Source: Ferruginibacter sp.
Lineage (GTDB): Bacteria > Bacteroidota > Bacteroidia > Chitinophagales > Chitinophagaceae
Assembly: GCA_025352695.1 (NCBI GenBank)
Contig: JANXSK010000122.1
Span: forward strand, 1 to 64,000
Length of the DNA: 64,000 bases
Direction: 5' to 3'
In this document: piece by piece, positions 45,660 through 55,038 of the stretch
Layout: each line of letters begins with the position of its first letter
Numbering within the stretch: the stretch's first letter is position 1
Translations under genes and position numbers: made by a program
Notes under the pieces: generated by a model
What the model was told of the DNA's origin: nothing
The model's database searches: none
The model's input: the letters and a program-made list of their open reading frames with translations, nothing else

Positions 45660-46925
45660 TTATAAATTTTTAATGATTGCATCACCAAACTCACTTGTTT
45701 TTAACAAGGTTCCTTCTTTCATCAAATTATAAAAATCAATCGTAACAGTTTTATTCCGAATGGTTTTACCTACTGAATTGGTAATTAATTCAGCCGCATC
45801 CCGCCAGCCCATGTATTCCAGCATCATAACGCCACTAAGTATTACGCTTGATGGATTCATGGTGTTGGTATTGGCAAAACGGGGAGCCGTACCATGAGTT
45901 GCTTCAAAAACTGCGTGGCCTGTTAAGTAATTAATGTTTGCTCCGGGAGCAATACCAATACCGCCAACCTGGGCTGCTAGTGCATCACTGATATAATCGC
46001 CATTTAAGTTAAGCGTTGCAATAACTGAATAATCCTGGGGTGCCAGTAATGCTTGTTGTAAAAAATTATCAGCTATGGCGTCTTTAATAATTACTTTTCC
46101 ACCAATGGCACTTATTTTCATTTCTTCATTTGCCACGGCTTCCCCACTTTCTTTTTTGGTACATTCCCATTGGTTCCAGGTGTACACATTTCCTCCAAAT
46201 TCTCTTTCCGCCAATTCATATCCCCAGTTTTTAAAAGCACCTTCTGTGTACTTCATGATATTGCCTTTGTGCACAATCGTAACCGAAGGAAGTTTATGTT
46301 CAATAGCATGTAGTATGGCTGATCGAATCAATCGTTCACTTCCTTCCTTACTCACCGGCTTAATACCAAGTGAAGTTGTATCTGGGAAACGTATATTTTT
46401 TACCCCCATTTCATTAATCAAAAAATCAAGTAATTTTTTTGCTTCCGGCGTGCCGGTCATATATTCAATACCAGCATAAATATCTTCGGTATTTTCTCTA
46501 AAAATGGTCATACTTACTTTTTCCGGCTGCCACATAGGAGAAGGTACACCTTCAAAATATTTTACCGGTCTAAGGCAAACAAACAGGTCAAGTTCCTGTC
46601 TTAACGCTACATTTAAACTACGCATACCGCCTCCAACTGGTGTAGTAAGGGGGCCTTTAATGGATAATAAATACTCTTTAAAAGCATCCATGGTGGCTTC
46701 CGGCATCCAGCTACGGGTTTCATTAAAAGCTTTTTCACCAGCCAGCACTTCCAGCCATTCAATTTTTTTTTCGCCTTTATATGCTTTGGCTATGGCGGCA
46801 TCAAAAACCCTTACCGCTGCAGCCCAAATATCTGGCCCAATGCCATCTCCTATAATAAATGGAATAGTTGGATTATTGGGAACTTCCAGCTTTCCATCTG
46901 CGCCCATGGTAATTTTTTGTGCCAT
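45660..46925 (-). CDS. icd: Isocitrate dehydrogenase, bacterial type (E. coli Icd-like)
   Basis: 421 residues of subfamily [21 protein letters not shown] is the nucleotide/metal start; [20 protein letters not shown] holds substrate arginines; [31 protein letters not shown] and [20 protein letters not shown] are typical. In E. coli the positions in this last motif are KY, selecting NADP; here RF. Dehydrogenases specific for NAD have DI or similar, so NADP is more likely, but the case is not settled. The neighbour at 44298 does the same reaction in another subfamily. Confidence 0.92.
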   Translation of the reverse strand: MAQKITMGADGKLEVPNNPTIPFIIGDGIGPDIWAAAVRVFDAAIAKAYKGEKKIEWLEVLAGEKAFNETRSWMPEATMDAFKEYLLSIKGPLTTPVGGGMRSLNVALRQELDLFVCLRPVKYFEGVPSPMWQPEKVSMTIFRENTEDIYAGIEYMTGTPEAKKLLDFLINEMGVKNIRFPDTTSLGIKPVSKEGSERLIRSAILHAIEHKLPSVTIVHKGNIMKYTEGAFKNWGYELAEREFGGNVYTWNQWECTKKESGEAVANEEMKISAIGGKVIIKDAIADNFLQQALLAPQDYSVIATLNLNGDYISDALAAQVGGIGIAPGANINYLTGHAVFEATHGTAPRFANTNTMNPSSVILSGVMMLEYMGWRDAAELITNSVGKTIRNKTVTIDFYNLMKEGTLLKTSEFGDAIIKNL

Positions 46926-46971
46926 ATCTTTATTTTATTCGCTTAGTTAATTAGTTGTAAAGGCAGGCAGT

Positions 46972-47439
46972 TTAAAAATGAACCGTACAATTCATCCACC
47001 CGGCATCAAAAATTACAGCATCCATTTTTTTATAAAAATTAATTGCAGGCTCATTCCAATCTAATACCTGCCAGGCAATGCCAGTGTATTTTTTTTCTTT
47101 TGCCTCAGTAAAAAGGGCGTCAAATAACAAGGTACCTACACCCTTACCACGTAATTTTTCTGTTACCAATAAATCTTCCAGGTACATGCTTTGTCCTTTC
47201 CAGGTAGAGTACCGAATATAATATAATGCCAATGCCTGCACCTCCTTTTTACCTAAAGCGTCAGTCTGTTCTGCAACAAAAGCCCACCAAATGGGCTTGT
47301 CACCAAAACCAGCATCTACAAAATGATCAAAATTAACTGTTATTTCTTCCGCCGCTTTTTCATATACTGCCAATTCATAAATCAATTCCATCATGCGAGT
47401 GCAATCTTCCTTAATTGCTTTTCTAATACGAATGTTCAT
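46972..47439 (-). CDS. GNAT acetyltransferase, diamine/spermidine N-acetyltransferase-like
   Basis: 155 residues. The order of motifs resembles SSAT-type enzymes: IRKAIKEDCTRMMELIYELA, then YYIRYSTWKGQSMYLEDLLV, the acetyl-CoA loop EKLRGKGVGTLLFDAL and LDWNEPAINFYKKMDAV. It acetylates amino groups of small amines or related compounds; the substrate cannot be told from sequence. Located 46 bases after the icd-type gene start on the same strand, but upstream of it in transcription. Confidence 0.83.
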   Translation of the reverse strand: MNIRIRKAIKEDCTRMMELIYELAVYEKAAEEITVNFDHFVDAGFGDKPIWWAFVAEQTDALGKKEVQALALYYIRYSTWKGQSMYLEDLLVTEKLRGKGVGTLLFDALFTEAKEKKYTGIAWQVLDWNEPAINFYKKMDAVIFDAGWMNCTVHF

Positions 47440-47505
47440 ATTATTTTTTATTTAGATAAAAAATTATTTTTTCAAAATTCGCTTATTCAGCCCACATATC
47501 GGTGC

Positions 47506-47513
47506 TATTTTTG
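47506..47513 (+). promoter_or_regulatory. Candidate -7 promoter element of thyA
   Basis: TATTTTTG is a perfect TAnnTTTG match 58 bases upstream of thyA. There is no -33 TTTG at about 19 bases. Confidence 0.35.
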
Positions 47514-47571
47514 TTATTAAAAAAAAGGATGGTTTTTTTCTCTTTAAAGTATACGTGCTTAACTTGCACCC

Positions 47572-48366
47572 ATGCAGCAATATCTTCAACTTCTTAGATA
47601 TATTAAAGAAAATGGTACTGACAAAAGTGACCGCACAGGTACGGGTACACGCAGTGTTTTTGGATACCAGATGCGGTTTAATTTATCTGAAGGCTTCCCG
47701 CTGGTTACCACAAAAAAATGTCACCTTAAAAGTATCATTTATGAATTACTTTGGTTTTTACAGGGGGATACAAATATTGATTATTTAAAAGAACACAACG
47801 TAAAAATTTGGGATGAATGGGCAGATGAAAATGGTAACCTTGGTCCGGTGTATGGCAAGCAATGGAGAAGCTGGCAGGGTGCGGATGGAGTAGAAGTTGA
47901 TCAGGTAAAAGACCTGATTCATCAAATAAAAACTAACCCTGATAGCCGGAGACTGATCATCAGCGCATGGAATGTTGCCGATTTACCAAAGATGAAATTA
48001 ATGCCTTGCCATTGTTTATTTCAGTTTTATGTAGCTAATGGTAAATTAAGTTGTCAATTATACCAACGTTCTGCGGATGTGTTTTTGGGTGTTCCATTTA
48101 ATATTGCTTCCTATGCTTTACTAACCATGATGATTGCCCAGGTTTGTGATTTGGAACCTGGCGAATTTGTTCATTCATTTGGCGATGTACATTTGTATAA
48201 CAATCATGTTGAACAAGCCGAATTACAATTGAGCAGAACCCCATTTGAGCTGCCAAAAATTAAAATAAATTCTTTGGTGAAAGCTATTTTCGATTTTAAG
48301 TTTGAAGATTTTGAGTTGCTAAATTACCAATCTCATCCTGCCATTAAAGCACCTGTTGCGGTGTAA
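47572..48366 (+). CDS. thyA: Thymidylate synthase
   Basis: 264 residues, the E. coli length. It methylates dUMP to dTMP with methylene-tetrahydrofolate, giving dihydrofolate. Visible motifs are [57 protein letters not shown] with the substrate arginines, and the catalytic cysteine in [31 protein letters not shown] is also conserved. folA starts 14 bases after its stop, so both form the usual folate cycle operon. Confidence 0.97.
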   Translation: MQQYLQLLRYIKENGTDKSDRTGTGTRSVFGYQMRFNLSEGFPLVTTKKCHLKSIIYELLWFLQGDTNIDYLKEHNVKIWDEWADENGNLGPVYGKQWRSWQGADGVEVDQVKDLIHQIKTNPDSRRLIISAWNVADLPKMKLMPCHCLFQFYVANGKLSCQLYQRSADVFLGVPFNIASYALLTMMIAQVCDLEPGEFVHSFGDVHLYNNHVEQAELQLSRTPFELPKIKINSLVKAIFDFKFEDFELLNYQSHPAIKAPVAV

Positions 48367-48380
48367 TTAAAAAATAAAAT

Positions 48381-48872
48381 ATGATTATTAGTTTAGTAGT
48401 TGCTGCATCCGAAAACAATGCTATTGGAAAAGATAACCAACTGCTTTGGCATTTGCCAAATGACCTGAAATTTTTTAAAAATATTACTTGGGGATTTCCG
48501 GTAATAATGGGTCGCAAAACTTATGAAGCAGTTAACAAACCTTTGCCGGGCAGAACAAATATAGTGGTTACTACCAATCCTGGTTGGAGTGCGGAAACAG
48601 TGATTACGGTAAGTAATTTAGAAGCTGCTATTCAAAAAGCTGCTGAAACCAATAGCAAACAAATATTCATTATAGGTGGTGGAGAAATATATAAACAATC
48701 AATGGATATTGCTGATACCATTTATATAACAAGGGTTCATGCCGAACTGCATGGCGATACTTTTTTTCCGGAGATTGATGAAAGCAAATGGAAGCTAACT
48801 TCCAATCAGGATTTTGAGGCGGATCAAAAACATACCTACAGTTATAGTTTTCAAATTTGGGAAAAGATATAA
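48381..48872 (+). CDS. folA: Dihydrofolate reductase
   Basis: 163 residues. It reduces dihydrofolate (produced by ThyA) with NADPH. Typical features are the N-terminal strand IISLVVAASENNAIGKDNQL, LLWHLPNDLKFFKNIT with the catalytic acid, MGRKTYEAVNKPLPGRTNIV and FIIGGGEIYKQSMDIAD, and the end YSFQIWEK. Follows thyA in the same direction. Confidence 0.96.
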   Translation: MIISLVVAASENNAIGKDNQLLWHLPNDLKFFKNITWGFPVIMGRKTYEAVNKPLPGRTNIVVTTNPGWSAETVITVSNLEAAIQKAAETNSKQIFIIGGGEIYKQSMDIADTIYITRVHAELHGDTFFPEIDESKWKLTSNQDFEADQKHTYSYSFQIWEKI

Positions 48873-48943
48873 ATTATTAAATTGACGATGATTTAATTTA
48901 CAATTTTTACCAGTAGCCCCACTCATAACTTATAACTAATAAC

Positions 48944-49741
48944 TTGTATTCAACCTTTCAATTAGCAAAAAAATACCTTCGCTATTATTTTACTGCTTCC
49001 AATGGAAAAGGGCATGGTACACATTCTCCGTTCGTATTCGATTTTATTACACATGTTTTAAACGATAAAAAAAAGTATGCCTGCTATGATACAATTGAAG
49101 TAGTAAGGCAACAATTAAAGCAAGATGCAACTATTATTGAGGTGCAAGATTTTGGGGCAGGCTCTGCAGTAATAAAGCCCAATAAACGGGTAGTAAAAGC
49201 TATTGCAAAATCATCTCTTAAATCGCCAAAATTTGCACAGTTACTTTTTAGAATGGTGCAGTATTATCAACCGAAAAGTATACTAGAACTAGGTACCTCT
49301 TTTGGTATTACCACTGCCTACCTTGCCAGTGGTAATGCAGCTTCAAAAGTATATACCTGCGAAGGAGCACAACAAATTGCAGCAATTGCCCAACATAATT
49401 TTAATCAAGTAGGTATACAAAATTGTACACTTTTAAAAGGTGATTTTGCACAAACTTTACCAGCACTTTTTTCAATTGTTAATCAATTTGATTTTGCTTT
49501 TGTAGATGGCAATCATCGCAAAGAGCCTACACTTCAATATTTTAATCAATTGCTAGCTCACTCTACAGGTAAAGCAATATTAATTTTTGATGATATACAT
49601 TGGAGCAGCGAAATGGAAGCTGCCTGGTTAGCTATCCAAAACCATCCTTCGGTAACAGTAACCATTGATCTTTTTTTTATTGGTATTGTTTGTATTAATA
49701 GTGATATTAAGCTAAAGCAACACTTTGTTGTTAGATATTGA
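48944..49741 (+). CDS. Class I SAM-dependent methyltransferase
   Basis: 265 residues starting at TTG 48944; no ATG is available before conserved sequence. The N-terminus (KGHGTHSPFVFDFITHVL) is a form seen in a Bacteroidota family of methyltransferases. The SAM fold has motif I ILELGTSFGITTAYLAS, then VYTCEGAQQIAAIAQHN and FDFAFVDGNHRKEPTLQYF, and an acidic stretch ILIFDDIHWS. These features match O-methyltransferase-like enzymes acting on small molecules. Substrate unknown. About 70 bases separate it from folA. Confidence 0.78.
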   Translation: MYSTFQLAKKYLRYYFTASNGKGHGTHSPFVFDFITHVLNDKKKYACYDTIEVVRQQLKQDATIIEVQDFGAGSAVIKPNKRVVKAIAKSSLKSPKFAQLLFRMVQYYQPKSILELGTSFGITTAYLASGNAASKVYTCEGAQQIAAIAQHNFNQVGIQNCTLLKGDFAQTLPALFSIVNQFDFAFVDGNHRKEPTLQYFNQLLAHSTGKAILIFDDIHWSSEMEAAWLAIQNHPSVTVTIDLFFIGIVCINSDIKLKQHFVVRY

Positions 49742-49798
49742 TTATTTATTTAATTATAATTCTACAATCCAATAAATTTCCTTCTAAAAAAATTTATT

Positions 49799-49825
49799 CC
49801 CTATCAGGGGATAGGGGCTTTTTTT
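49799..49825 (+). terminator. Intrinsic terminator of the 48944 gene
   Basis: CCCTATC and GATAGGG (49799-49805, 49810-49816) form a 7-bp stem with loop AGGG, followed by GC and seven T. It ends transcription 58 bases after the methyltransferase stop and shortly before the transhydrogenase start. Confidence 0.8.
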
Positions 49826-49852
49826 GTACCTTTAATTTAATTAATTCTATTT

Positions 49853-50977
49853 ATGATTATAGGTGTTTTAAAAGAATCAATCCCTGAAACTAGAGTATCC
49901 TTATTACCTGAACATGTAACCATTCTTAAAAAATTAAATGTAGAAGTGCAGGTGGAGGACAATGCAGGTATAACCGCCTTTGCTAATAATAACAAATACA
50001 TTGATGCAGGTGCAACCATAGCAAGCAGGCAACAAGTAATACAATCTTCTACTATCATTTTATCAATCAACAATTTTACGGAAACAGATATTCTATCAAT
50101 TAAAGCGGGTACTGTTGTGCTAGGTGTTTATCAACCATTGTTTAATTTTTTGTTGATGAACAACTGGGCCTCAAAAGCCTTCACTGTTTTTAGTATGGAT
50201 ATGTTGCCACGTACTACCCGTGCACAAAGCATGGATGTATTGAGTAGCCAGGCAAATATTGCCGGTTATAAAGCGGTACTTACTGCAGCTAATTTGTTCC
50301 CTAAATATTTTCCCATGTTTATGACAGCAGCAGGCAGTATTCCGCCGGCAAAAATGTTGATTCTTGGTGCAGGTGTAGCTGGCCTACAAGCCATAGCCAC
50401 AGGTAAAAGGCTTGGCGCAGTGGTAGAAGTTTTTGATACCAGGCCTGCTGTAAAAGAAGAAGTAATGAGCCTTGGTGGAAAGTTTATTGAAGTAGAAGGA
50501 GCTGCCGATGTAAGTAAAGCCGGAGGTTATGCTGTGGAGCAAACCGATGATTTTATGCAACGCCAAAAAGCAAAAATTGCTGAAAGTGTAGCAAAGGCAG
50601 ATATTGTAATAACTACCGCACAAATACCTGGTAAATTAGCTCCTGTATTGATTACCAGTTCTATGATAAGTGCCATGAAAAATGGTTCAATAATTATTGA
50701 TTTGGCCGCAGCTACAGGAGGCAATACAGCACTTACAAAAAATGAGGAGACGGTAATTTACAACGGGGTAAGTATTGTAGGCAATTCAAATTTACCTGCT
50801 ACAATGCCATCTGATGCAAGTAAATTGTATGGAAAAAACACACTTAATTTTTTACAACTAATCATTGATAAGGAAGGGCAGTTAAATTTAAATTTTGAAG
50901 ATGATCTTGTGAAAGGAACATGTATTGTACATGATAAAACTATCACCAATGAAAGAGTACAAGCATTGCTTGTATAA
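49853..50977 (+). CDS. pntAa: NAD(P) transhydrogenase subunit alpha, part 1
   Basis: 374 residues; the peripheral NAD(H)-binding domain I of proton-translocating transhydrogenase. The N-terminus MIIGVLKESIPETRVSLLPE is characteristic and resembles alanine dehydrogenase. Later motifs are MDMLPRTTRAQSMDVLSSQA, the nucleotide fold LILGAGVAGLQAIATGKRLG, and DFMQRQKAKIAESVAKADIV. The three subunits are in separate genes (pntAa, pntAb, pntB) as in many Bacteroidota and alpha-proteobacteria. The complex links NADH and NADPH pools through the proton gradient, which fits the two NADP-type isocitrate dehydrogenases nearby. Confidence 0.94.
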   Translation: MIIGVLKESIPETRVSLLPEHVTILKKLNVEVQVEDNAGITAFANNNKYIDAGATIASRQQVIQSSTIILSINNFTETDILSIKAGTVVLGVYQPLFNFLLMNNWASKAFTVFSMDMLPRTTRAQSMDVLSSQANIAGYKAVLTAANLFPKYFPMFMTAAGSIPPAKMLILGAGVAGLQAIATGKRLGAVVEVFDTRPAVKEEVMSLGGKFIEVEGAADVSKAGGYAVEQTDDFMQRQKAKIAESVAKADIVITTAQIPGKLAPVLITSSMISAMKNGSIIIDLAAATGGNTALTKNEETVIYNGVSIVGNSNLPATMPSDASKLYGKNTLNFLQLIIDKEGQLNLNFEDDLVKGTCIVHDKTITNERVQALLV

Positions 50978-51035
50978 TATTGCTTTAATACAATGGTAAC
51001 AAGTAAAATTTATAACTAATCAATAGCATTCGATC

Positions 51036-51362
51036 ATGGATAATATTTTAAATTTCATTTCAACCAATCAGCAAATAATCTACATCGTTATACTTATGAT
51101 TTTTGTTGGTATTGAAGTCATAGGCCATGTCCCCAGTGTATTGCACACACCCTTAATGAGTGGCGCCAATGCCATTCATGGTGTAGTAGTAATTGGTGCT
51201 ATCATTGTAATGGGTAAGGCTAATACAGATAATTATCTTGCCTTGATACTAGGTTTTTTAGCAGTTGTGTTAGGAACAATTAATGTAGTGGGCGGATTTG
51301 TTGTTACGGATAGGATGTTGGAAATGTTTAAGAAGAAGCCTCAGCCACCCAAAGCAACTTAA
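51036..51362 (+). CDS. pntAb: NAD(P) transhydrogenase subunit alpha, part 2
   Basis: 108 residues with three hydrophobic helices (IIYIVILMIFVGIEVIGHV, AIHGVVVIGAIIVMG, YLALILGFLAVVLGTINVVG). VPSVLHTPLMSGANAIHG is the domain II signature of the alpha subunit in two- or three-gene transhydrogenases. Together with part 1 and pntB it forms the membrane proton channel. 58 bases after pntAa and 107 before pntB. Confidence 0.93.
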   Translation: MDNILNFISTNQQIIYIVILMIFVGIEVIGHVPSVLHTPLMSGANAIHGVVVIGAIIVMGKANTDNYLALILGFLAVVLGTINVVGGFVVTDRMLEMFKKKPQPPKAT

Positions 51363-51469
51363 AATGCAAAGTAAAAATTAGCCAGTAACCAATAGGTAAA
51401 AATTCTTTGGTAATTGATAAAAAAAATAAATTGAACGCTCTTGTTAAGCGCTTATAGTAAAAAATATTT

Positions 51470-52894
51470 ATGGGAGAACACTTACTTACAGTTTGTTATT
51501 TAATAGGCTCAGTTGCATTTATTTTAGGTCTTAAAATGTTGTCACATCCAGCCGCTGCACGAAAAGGAAATTTGGTAGCAGCATTTGGGATGGTGGTGGC
51601 GATTGCAGGCACCATTTTTTTATACCGTGATGGCGAAACTGGCCAACGCCTTCACAATTACACCTGGATTTTTAGCGGATTATTAATCGGTGGTGTGGTT
51701 GGCATTCTCTCTGCAAAAAAAGTAAAAATGACTTCTATGCCCGAAATGGTAAGTCTGTTTAATGGAATGGGCGGCGCCTGTGCGGCATTAATTTCGTTGG
51801 TAGAGTTTAATCATTTATCAAAAGAATTAGGCGAAGGAACGGTAAAAGTAGCCTCCATACAACCAACAGTATTAATTATAGCGCTGGGGCTTATAATTGG
51901 TTCTGTTTCTTTTGCAGGTAGCCTAATTGCCTGGGGTAAATTAAATGGCAAAGTGAAAGATTATAGTTTTACAGGTCAAAATATTTTAAACCTTATTTTT
52001 TTAGCAATAGCACTTTGTGCAGCGGTATACCTGGTTATTGATCCTGCACAACATTTTTTACTGTATATCATTTTATTGTTGTCTTTATTATACGGTGTAT
52101 TATTTGTAATGCCGATTGGTGGTGCAGATATGCCTGTTGTAATTTCATTACTAAATTCTTTTACTGGTGTTGCTGCAGCTTGCGGTGGATTTTTATATGA
52201 TAATAAAGTAATGCTAACAGGTGGAATTTTAGTAGGTGCAGCAGGCACTTTACTAACTATACTGATGTGCAAAGCCATGAATCGTTCTTTAACAAATGTA
52301 TTGGTGGGTTCTTTTGGTGGTAGTAATAAATCGGGGGTAAGCATTGAAACAAAAAGTCAGGGTGTGTATAAAGAAATCAGTATTACAGACGCAGCAATGG
52401 TAATGAATTATGCCAATAAAGTATTGATCGTTCCGGGTTACGGATTGGCAGTAGCACAGGCCCAGCATATCTGCCATGAGCTTGAAAAAATTCTAGAAGA
52501 AAAAGGGGTAGAAGTTAAATACGCCATTCATCCGGTTGCAGGGCGTATGCCAGGCCACATGAATGTTTTATTGGCAGAAGCCGATGTAAATTATGAAAAA
52601 TTATTGGAGATGGAAGTCGCCAATGACGAATTTAAAACTACAGATGTTGTGTTAATACTTGGTGCCAATGATGTGGTAAATCCGGCTGCTAAAAATGATC
52701 CCACTTCACCCATTTTTGGCATGCCTATATTGGAAGTTGAAAATGCAAAAACAGTTATCGTAAATAAGCGGAGTATGAAACCTGGTTATGCCGGTATCGA
52801 AAATGACCTGTTCTTTCAACCTAAAACTGCCATGCTGTTTGGCGATGCTAAAAAAGTATTACAAAACCTTTGTGCAGAGATAAAGGCGGTATAA
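51470..52894 (+). CDS. pntB: NAD(P) transhydrogenase subunit beta
   Basis: 474 residues. Eight or nine membrane helices fill the first 260 residues, with FNGMGGACAALISLVEFNH and MPVVISLLNSFTGVAAACGG. The cytoplasmic NADP-binding domain III begins after GGSNKSGVS; signatures are IVPGYGLAVAQAQH, HPVAGRMPGHMNVLLAEA and VLILGANDVVNPAAKNDP. It completes the operon pntAa-pntAb-pntB. Confidence 0.96.
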   Translation: MGEHLLTVCYLIGSVAFILGLKMLSHPAAARKGNLVAAFGMVVAIAGTIFLYRDGETGQRLHNYTWIFSGLLIGGVVGILSAKKVKMTSMPEMVSLFNGMGGACAALISLVEFNHLSKELGEGTVKVASIQPTVLIIALGLIIGSVSFAGSLIAWGKLNGKVKDYSFTGQNILNLIFLAIALCAAVYLVIDPAQHFLLYIILLLSLLYGVLFVMPIGGADMPVVISLLNSFTGVAAACGGFLYDNKVMLTGGILVGAAGTLLTILMCKAMNRSLTNVLVGSFGGSNKSGVSIETKSQGVYKEISITDAAMVMNYANKVLIVPGYGLAVAQAQHICHELEKILEEKGVEVKYAIHPVAGRMPGHMNVLLAEADVNYEKLLEMEVANDEFKTTDVVLILGANDVVNPAAKNDPTSPIFGMPILEVENAKTVIVNKRSMKPGYAGIENDLFFQPKTAMLFGDAKKVLQNLCAEIKAV

Positions 52895-52995
52895 TAAATA
52901 ATGGTAATAAAGTTAAAAAAACCATCTCTAGTTACAGTATATTTCTTTACTTTACATATTGCATCTTAACCTCTCACTATCAAAAATCGATTGCC

Positions 52996-53424
52996 ATGCT
53001 CAAAGTCGCCGATATTTTAAAAACAAAGGGTAAAAATATTTATTCCGTACTGCCAGCCAGTTCTGTATATGACGCTCTTACAATAATGGGTGAAAAAAAT
53101 ATTGGGGCGTTGATGATAATTGAAAACGACGAACTAAAAGGTATTTTTTCTGAAAGAGATTATGCCCGCAAAGTGGTACTCGTTAACAGAACATCCAGAG
53201 AAACACTTATCAGTGAAATTATGACAGCAGCCGTAATTACTGTTTCTCCTTCAGATAGTATTGAGCATTGCATGGCTTTAATGAGTAGTAAAAAAATAAG
53301 GCATCTTCCTGTGGCAGACAATGGAAAAGTCGTCGGCCTCATTTCCATCGGCGATGTGGTTACCGCTATTATCGAATCTCAAAAAGAAACCATCTCACAT
53401 TTACAAAATTACATTTCGCAGTAA
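52996..53424 (+). CDS. CBS-domain pair protein
   Basis: 142 residues from ATG 52996; a longer frame upstream to 52870 has no conserved character. It is a tandem pair of CBS domains: VADILKTKGKNIYSVLPASS, LMIIENDELKGIFSERDYAR, then ISEIMTAAVITVSPSDSIEH and RHLPVADNGKVVGLISIGDV. Such pairs bind adenine nucleotides and regulate partner enzymes or channels. No catalytic domain is attached; the partner is not evident. It follows pntB by 101 bases. Confidence 0.88.
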   Translation: MLKVADILKTKGKNIYSVLPASSVYDALTIMGEKNIGALMIIENDELKGIFSERDYARKVVLVNRTSRETLISEIMTAAVITVSPSDSIEHCMALMSSKKIRHLPVADNGKVVGLISIGDVVTAIIESQKETISHLQNYISQ

Positions 53425-53625
53425 GGTAAAATATTTTTACCCAGCAGTTGCATTCTATAGCACCATCGTTGCCACGCTCGGTTCAAAGCCACACCAATGG
53501 GGATCATTGGTTTTCCGAACGAAAGGTATTTTATTTATTTGATGGGCTCAATAACCGTCAATGCAACATCTTACAATAAGTTAAAGAAGAAATTGAAATT
53601 CTATCAACTAATTATTTATTGCAAA

Positions 53626-53673
53626 AAGAAGAGCTTCTGAAAAGTTCCCTGCAATTTTTTAGAGGCTCTTCTT
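53626..53673 (+). terminator. Long hairpin, probable terminator
   Basis: AAGAAGAGCTTCT (53626-53638) and AGAGGCTCTTCTT (53661-53673) form a 13-bp stem with one G-U pair and a 22-base loop. There is only a short T tract at the arm end, so the function is less sure. The rest of the 319-base interval 53425-53743 shows no gene. Confidence 0.5.
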
Positions 53674-53743
53674 GATTAGAATGTCGATATAACTAAAGCC
53701 TGGAGATAGAAATATAACGTACAAATAAATAATAAGTAGTAGT

Positions 53744-54853
53744 ATGAACTATCAAAAATATCGACTTGGTTTAATGACAGTTTTCCTGTTGGGTTTTTCT
53801 TACTTATGTGCTCAGGATAAAAATAAAAAAGTATCGGATGCTGTAATGCAAAAAGTATATAATGAAGTGAAGACGCCTTATAAATATGGGCTAGTAATGG
53901 TACCGCCAGATGATTCTAAAAAATTAGATTGTCCTACTATTTTCAAAAAAGGAAAAAGCTGGTACATGACCTATATTGTGTATGATGGAAGAGGATATGA
54001 AACATGGTTGGCAAAAAGTGAAAACCTGTTATACTGGAAAACGCTTGGAAAAATTATGTCGTTTTCTGATACTGCTAACTGGGATGGTAACCAGAAAGCA
54101 AGTTACAATGCGTTGCAGAAAATGAAGTGGGGCGGCAGTTATCAATTGCAAAAATATGATAATAAATACTGGATGTCTTATATTGGTGGTAGTACAATAG
54201 GTTACGAAGCAGGTTTACTGTCAATTGGCATAGCCTATACTGAAAAAAATCCTGCTGTTCCGCATGAATGGAATCGCTTGGGTGTGCCTGTATTAAAATC
54301 AACCGATCCGGATGCTCGTTGGTATGATAACGGTACCATGTTTAAATCTTCTGTTATTTGGGATAAATTGAAAAATACCGGGCACCCTTTTGTTATGTAT
54401 TATAATGCCCGTGGCGATAGTGTTAACTCAGATAAAAGTGTTGAAAGAATCAGTATGGCTGTATCTGATAATATGGTTAACTGGAAGCGGTATGGTACCA
54501 TGCCGGTTATCAATCATCACGCAGGTATATCAGGTGATGCAGTCATTCAGAAAATGGATGATTGCTATGTGATGTTTTATTTTGGTGCATTTTGGAAAGA
54601 ACGAAAAGAACAGTCAGCCTTTAATCGTTTTGCCTGTTCTTATGATCTAATTAACTGGACAGATTGGAATGGCGAGGATCTGATAAAATCAAGTGAACCA
54701 TACGATGAAACTTTTGCCCACAAATCTTTTGTCATCAAGCATAAAGGTATTGTCTATCATTTTTATTGCGCTGTAAATAGTAAAGAGCAACGTGGTATAG
54801 CAGTAGCAACTTCTGCCGATAAAGGAAAAAGTACTACAACATTTTCAAAATAA
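53744..54853 (+). CDS. Exported beta-propeller glycosidase-like protein (GH43/GH130 clan)
   Basis: 369 residues with a signal peptide (LGLMTVFLLGFSYLCAQ). The sequence shows five-bladed propeller repeats: DDSKKLDCPTIFKKGKSWYM, TWLAKSENLLYWKTLGKIM, YWMSYIGGSTIGYEAG, SMAVSDNMVNWKRYGTMPV and YDLINWTDWNGEDLI. Asp/Trp spacing resembles glycoside hydrolases of the GH43/GH130 groups (blade motifs S-x-D/N-L-x-x-W). Catalytic acids are not assigned here with confidence. It probably acts on sugars in the periplasm; no SusC/D genes lie in the window. Confidence 0.72.
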   Translation: MNYQKYRLGLMTVFLLGFSYLCAQDKNKKVSDAVMQKVYNEVKTPYKYGLVMVPPDDSKKLDCPTIFKKGKSWYMTYIVYDGRGYETWLAKSENLLYWKTLGKIMSFSDTANWDGNQKASYNALQKMKWGGSYQLQKYDNKYWMSYIGGSTIGYEAGLLSIGIAYTEKNPAVPHEWNRLGVPVLKSTDPDARWYDNGTMFKSSVIWDKLKNTGHPFVMYYNARGDSVNSDKSVERISMAVSDNMVNWKRYGTMPVINHHAGISGDAVIQKMDDCYVMFYFGAFWKERKEQSAFNRFACSYDLINWTDWNGEDLIKSSEPYDETFAHKSFVIKHKGIVYHFYCAVNSKEQRGIAVATSADKGKSTTTFSK

Positions 54854-54915
54854 TAATATTACTACTACACCAAATACCTTAAAATTAGACGGTAAAAAAC
54901 TATAAAACCTCCGCC

Positions 54916-54939
54916 GTGGTTCGTTTCCTCACGACCCAC
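54916..54939. repeat. Short inverted repeat in a GC-richer intergenic patch
   Basis: GTGGTTCGT (54916-54924) and ACGACCCAC (54931-54939) pair with one mismatch around TTCCTC. The interval 54854-55038 has no gene. A similar CCGCCGTGGT/ACCACGGCGG sequence occurs at about 19310-19320, so a dispersed intergenic element is possible. Confidence 0.4.
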
Positions 54940-55038
54940 CACCTCGAAGAATTGAGAATTGAAAAATAAATGCACACGAATGCGACGCCAATGAAGCCCC
55001 ACATAGCTGCTGCTTTACCCGGTCAATAATTAAAATGA

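Noticed and set aside
53440-53560. Possible degraded gene between the CBS gene and the glycosidase-like gene
   Set aside because: Short open pieces in several frames but no recognisable motif across them.
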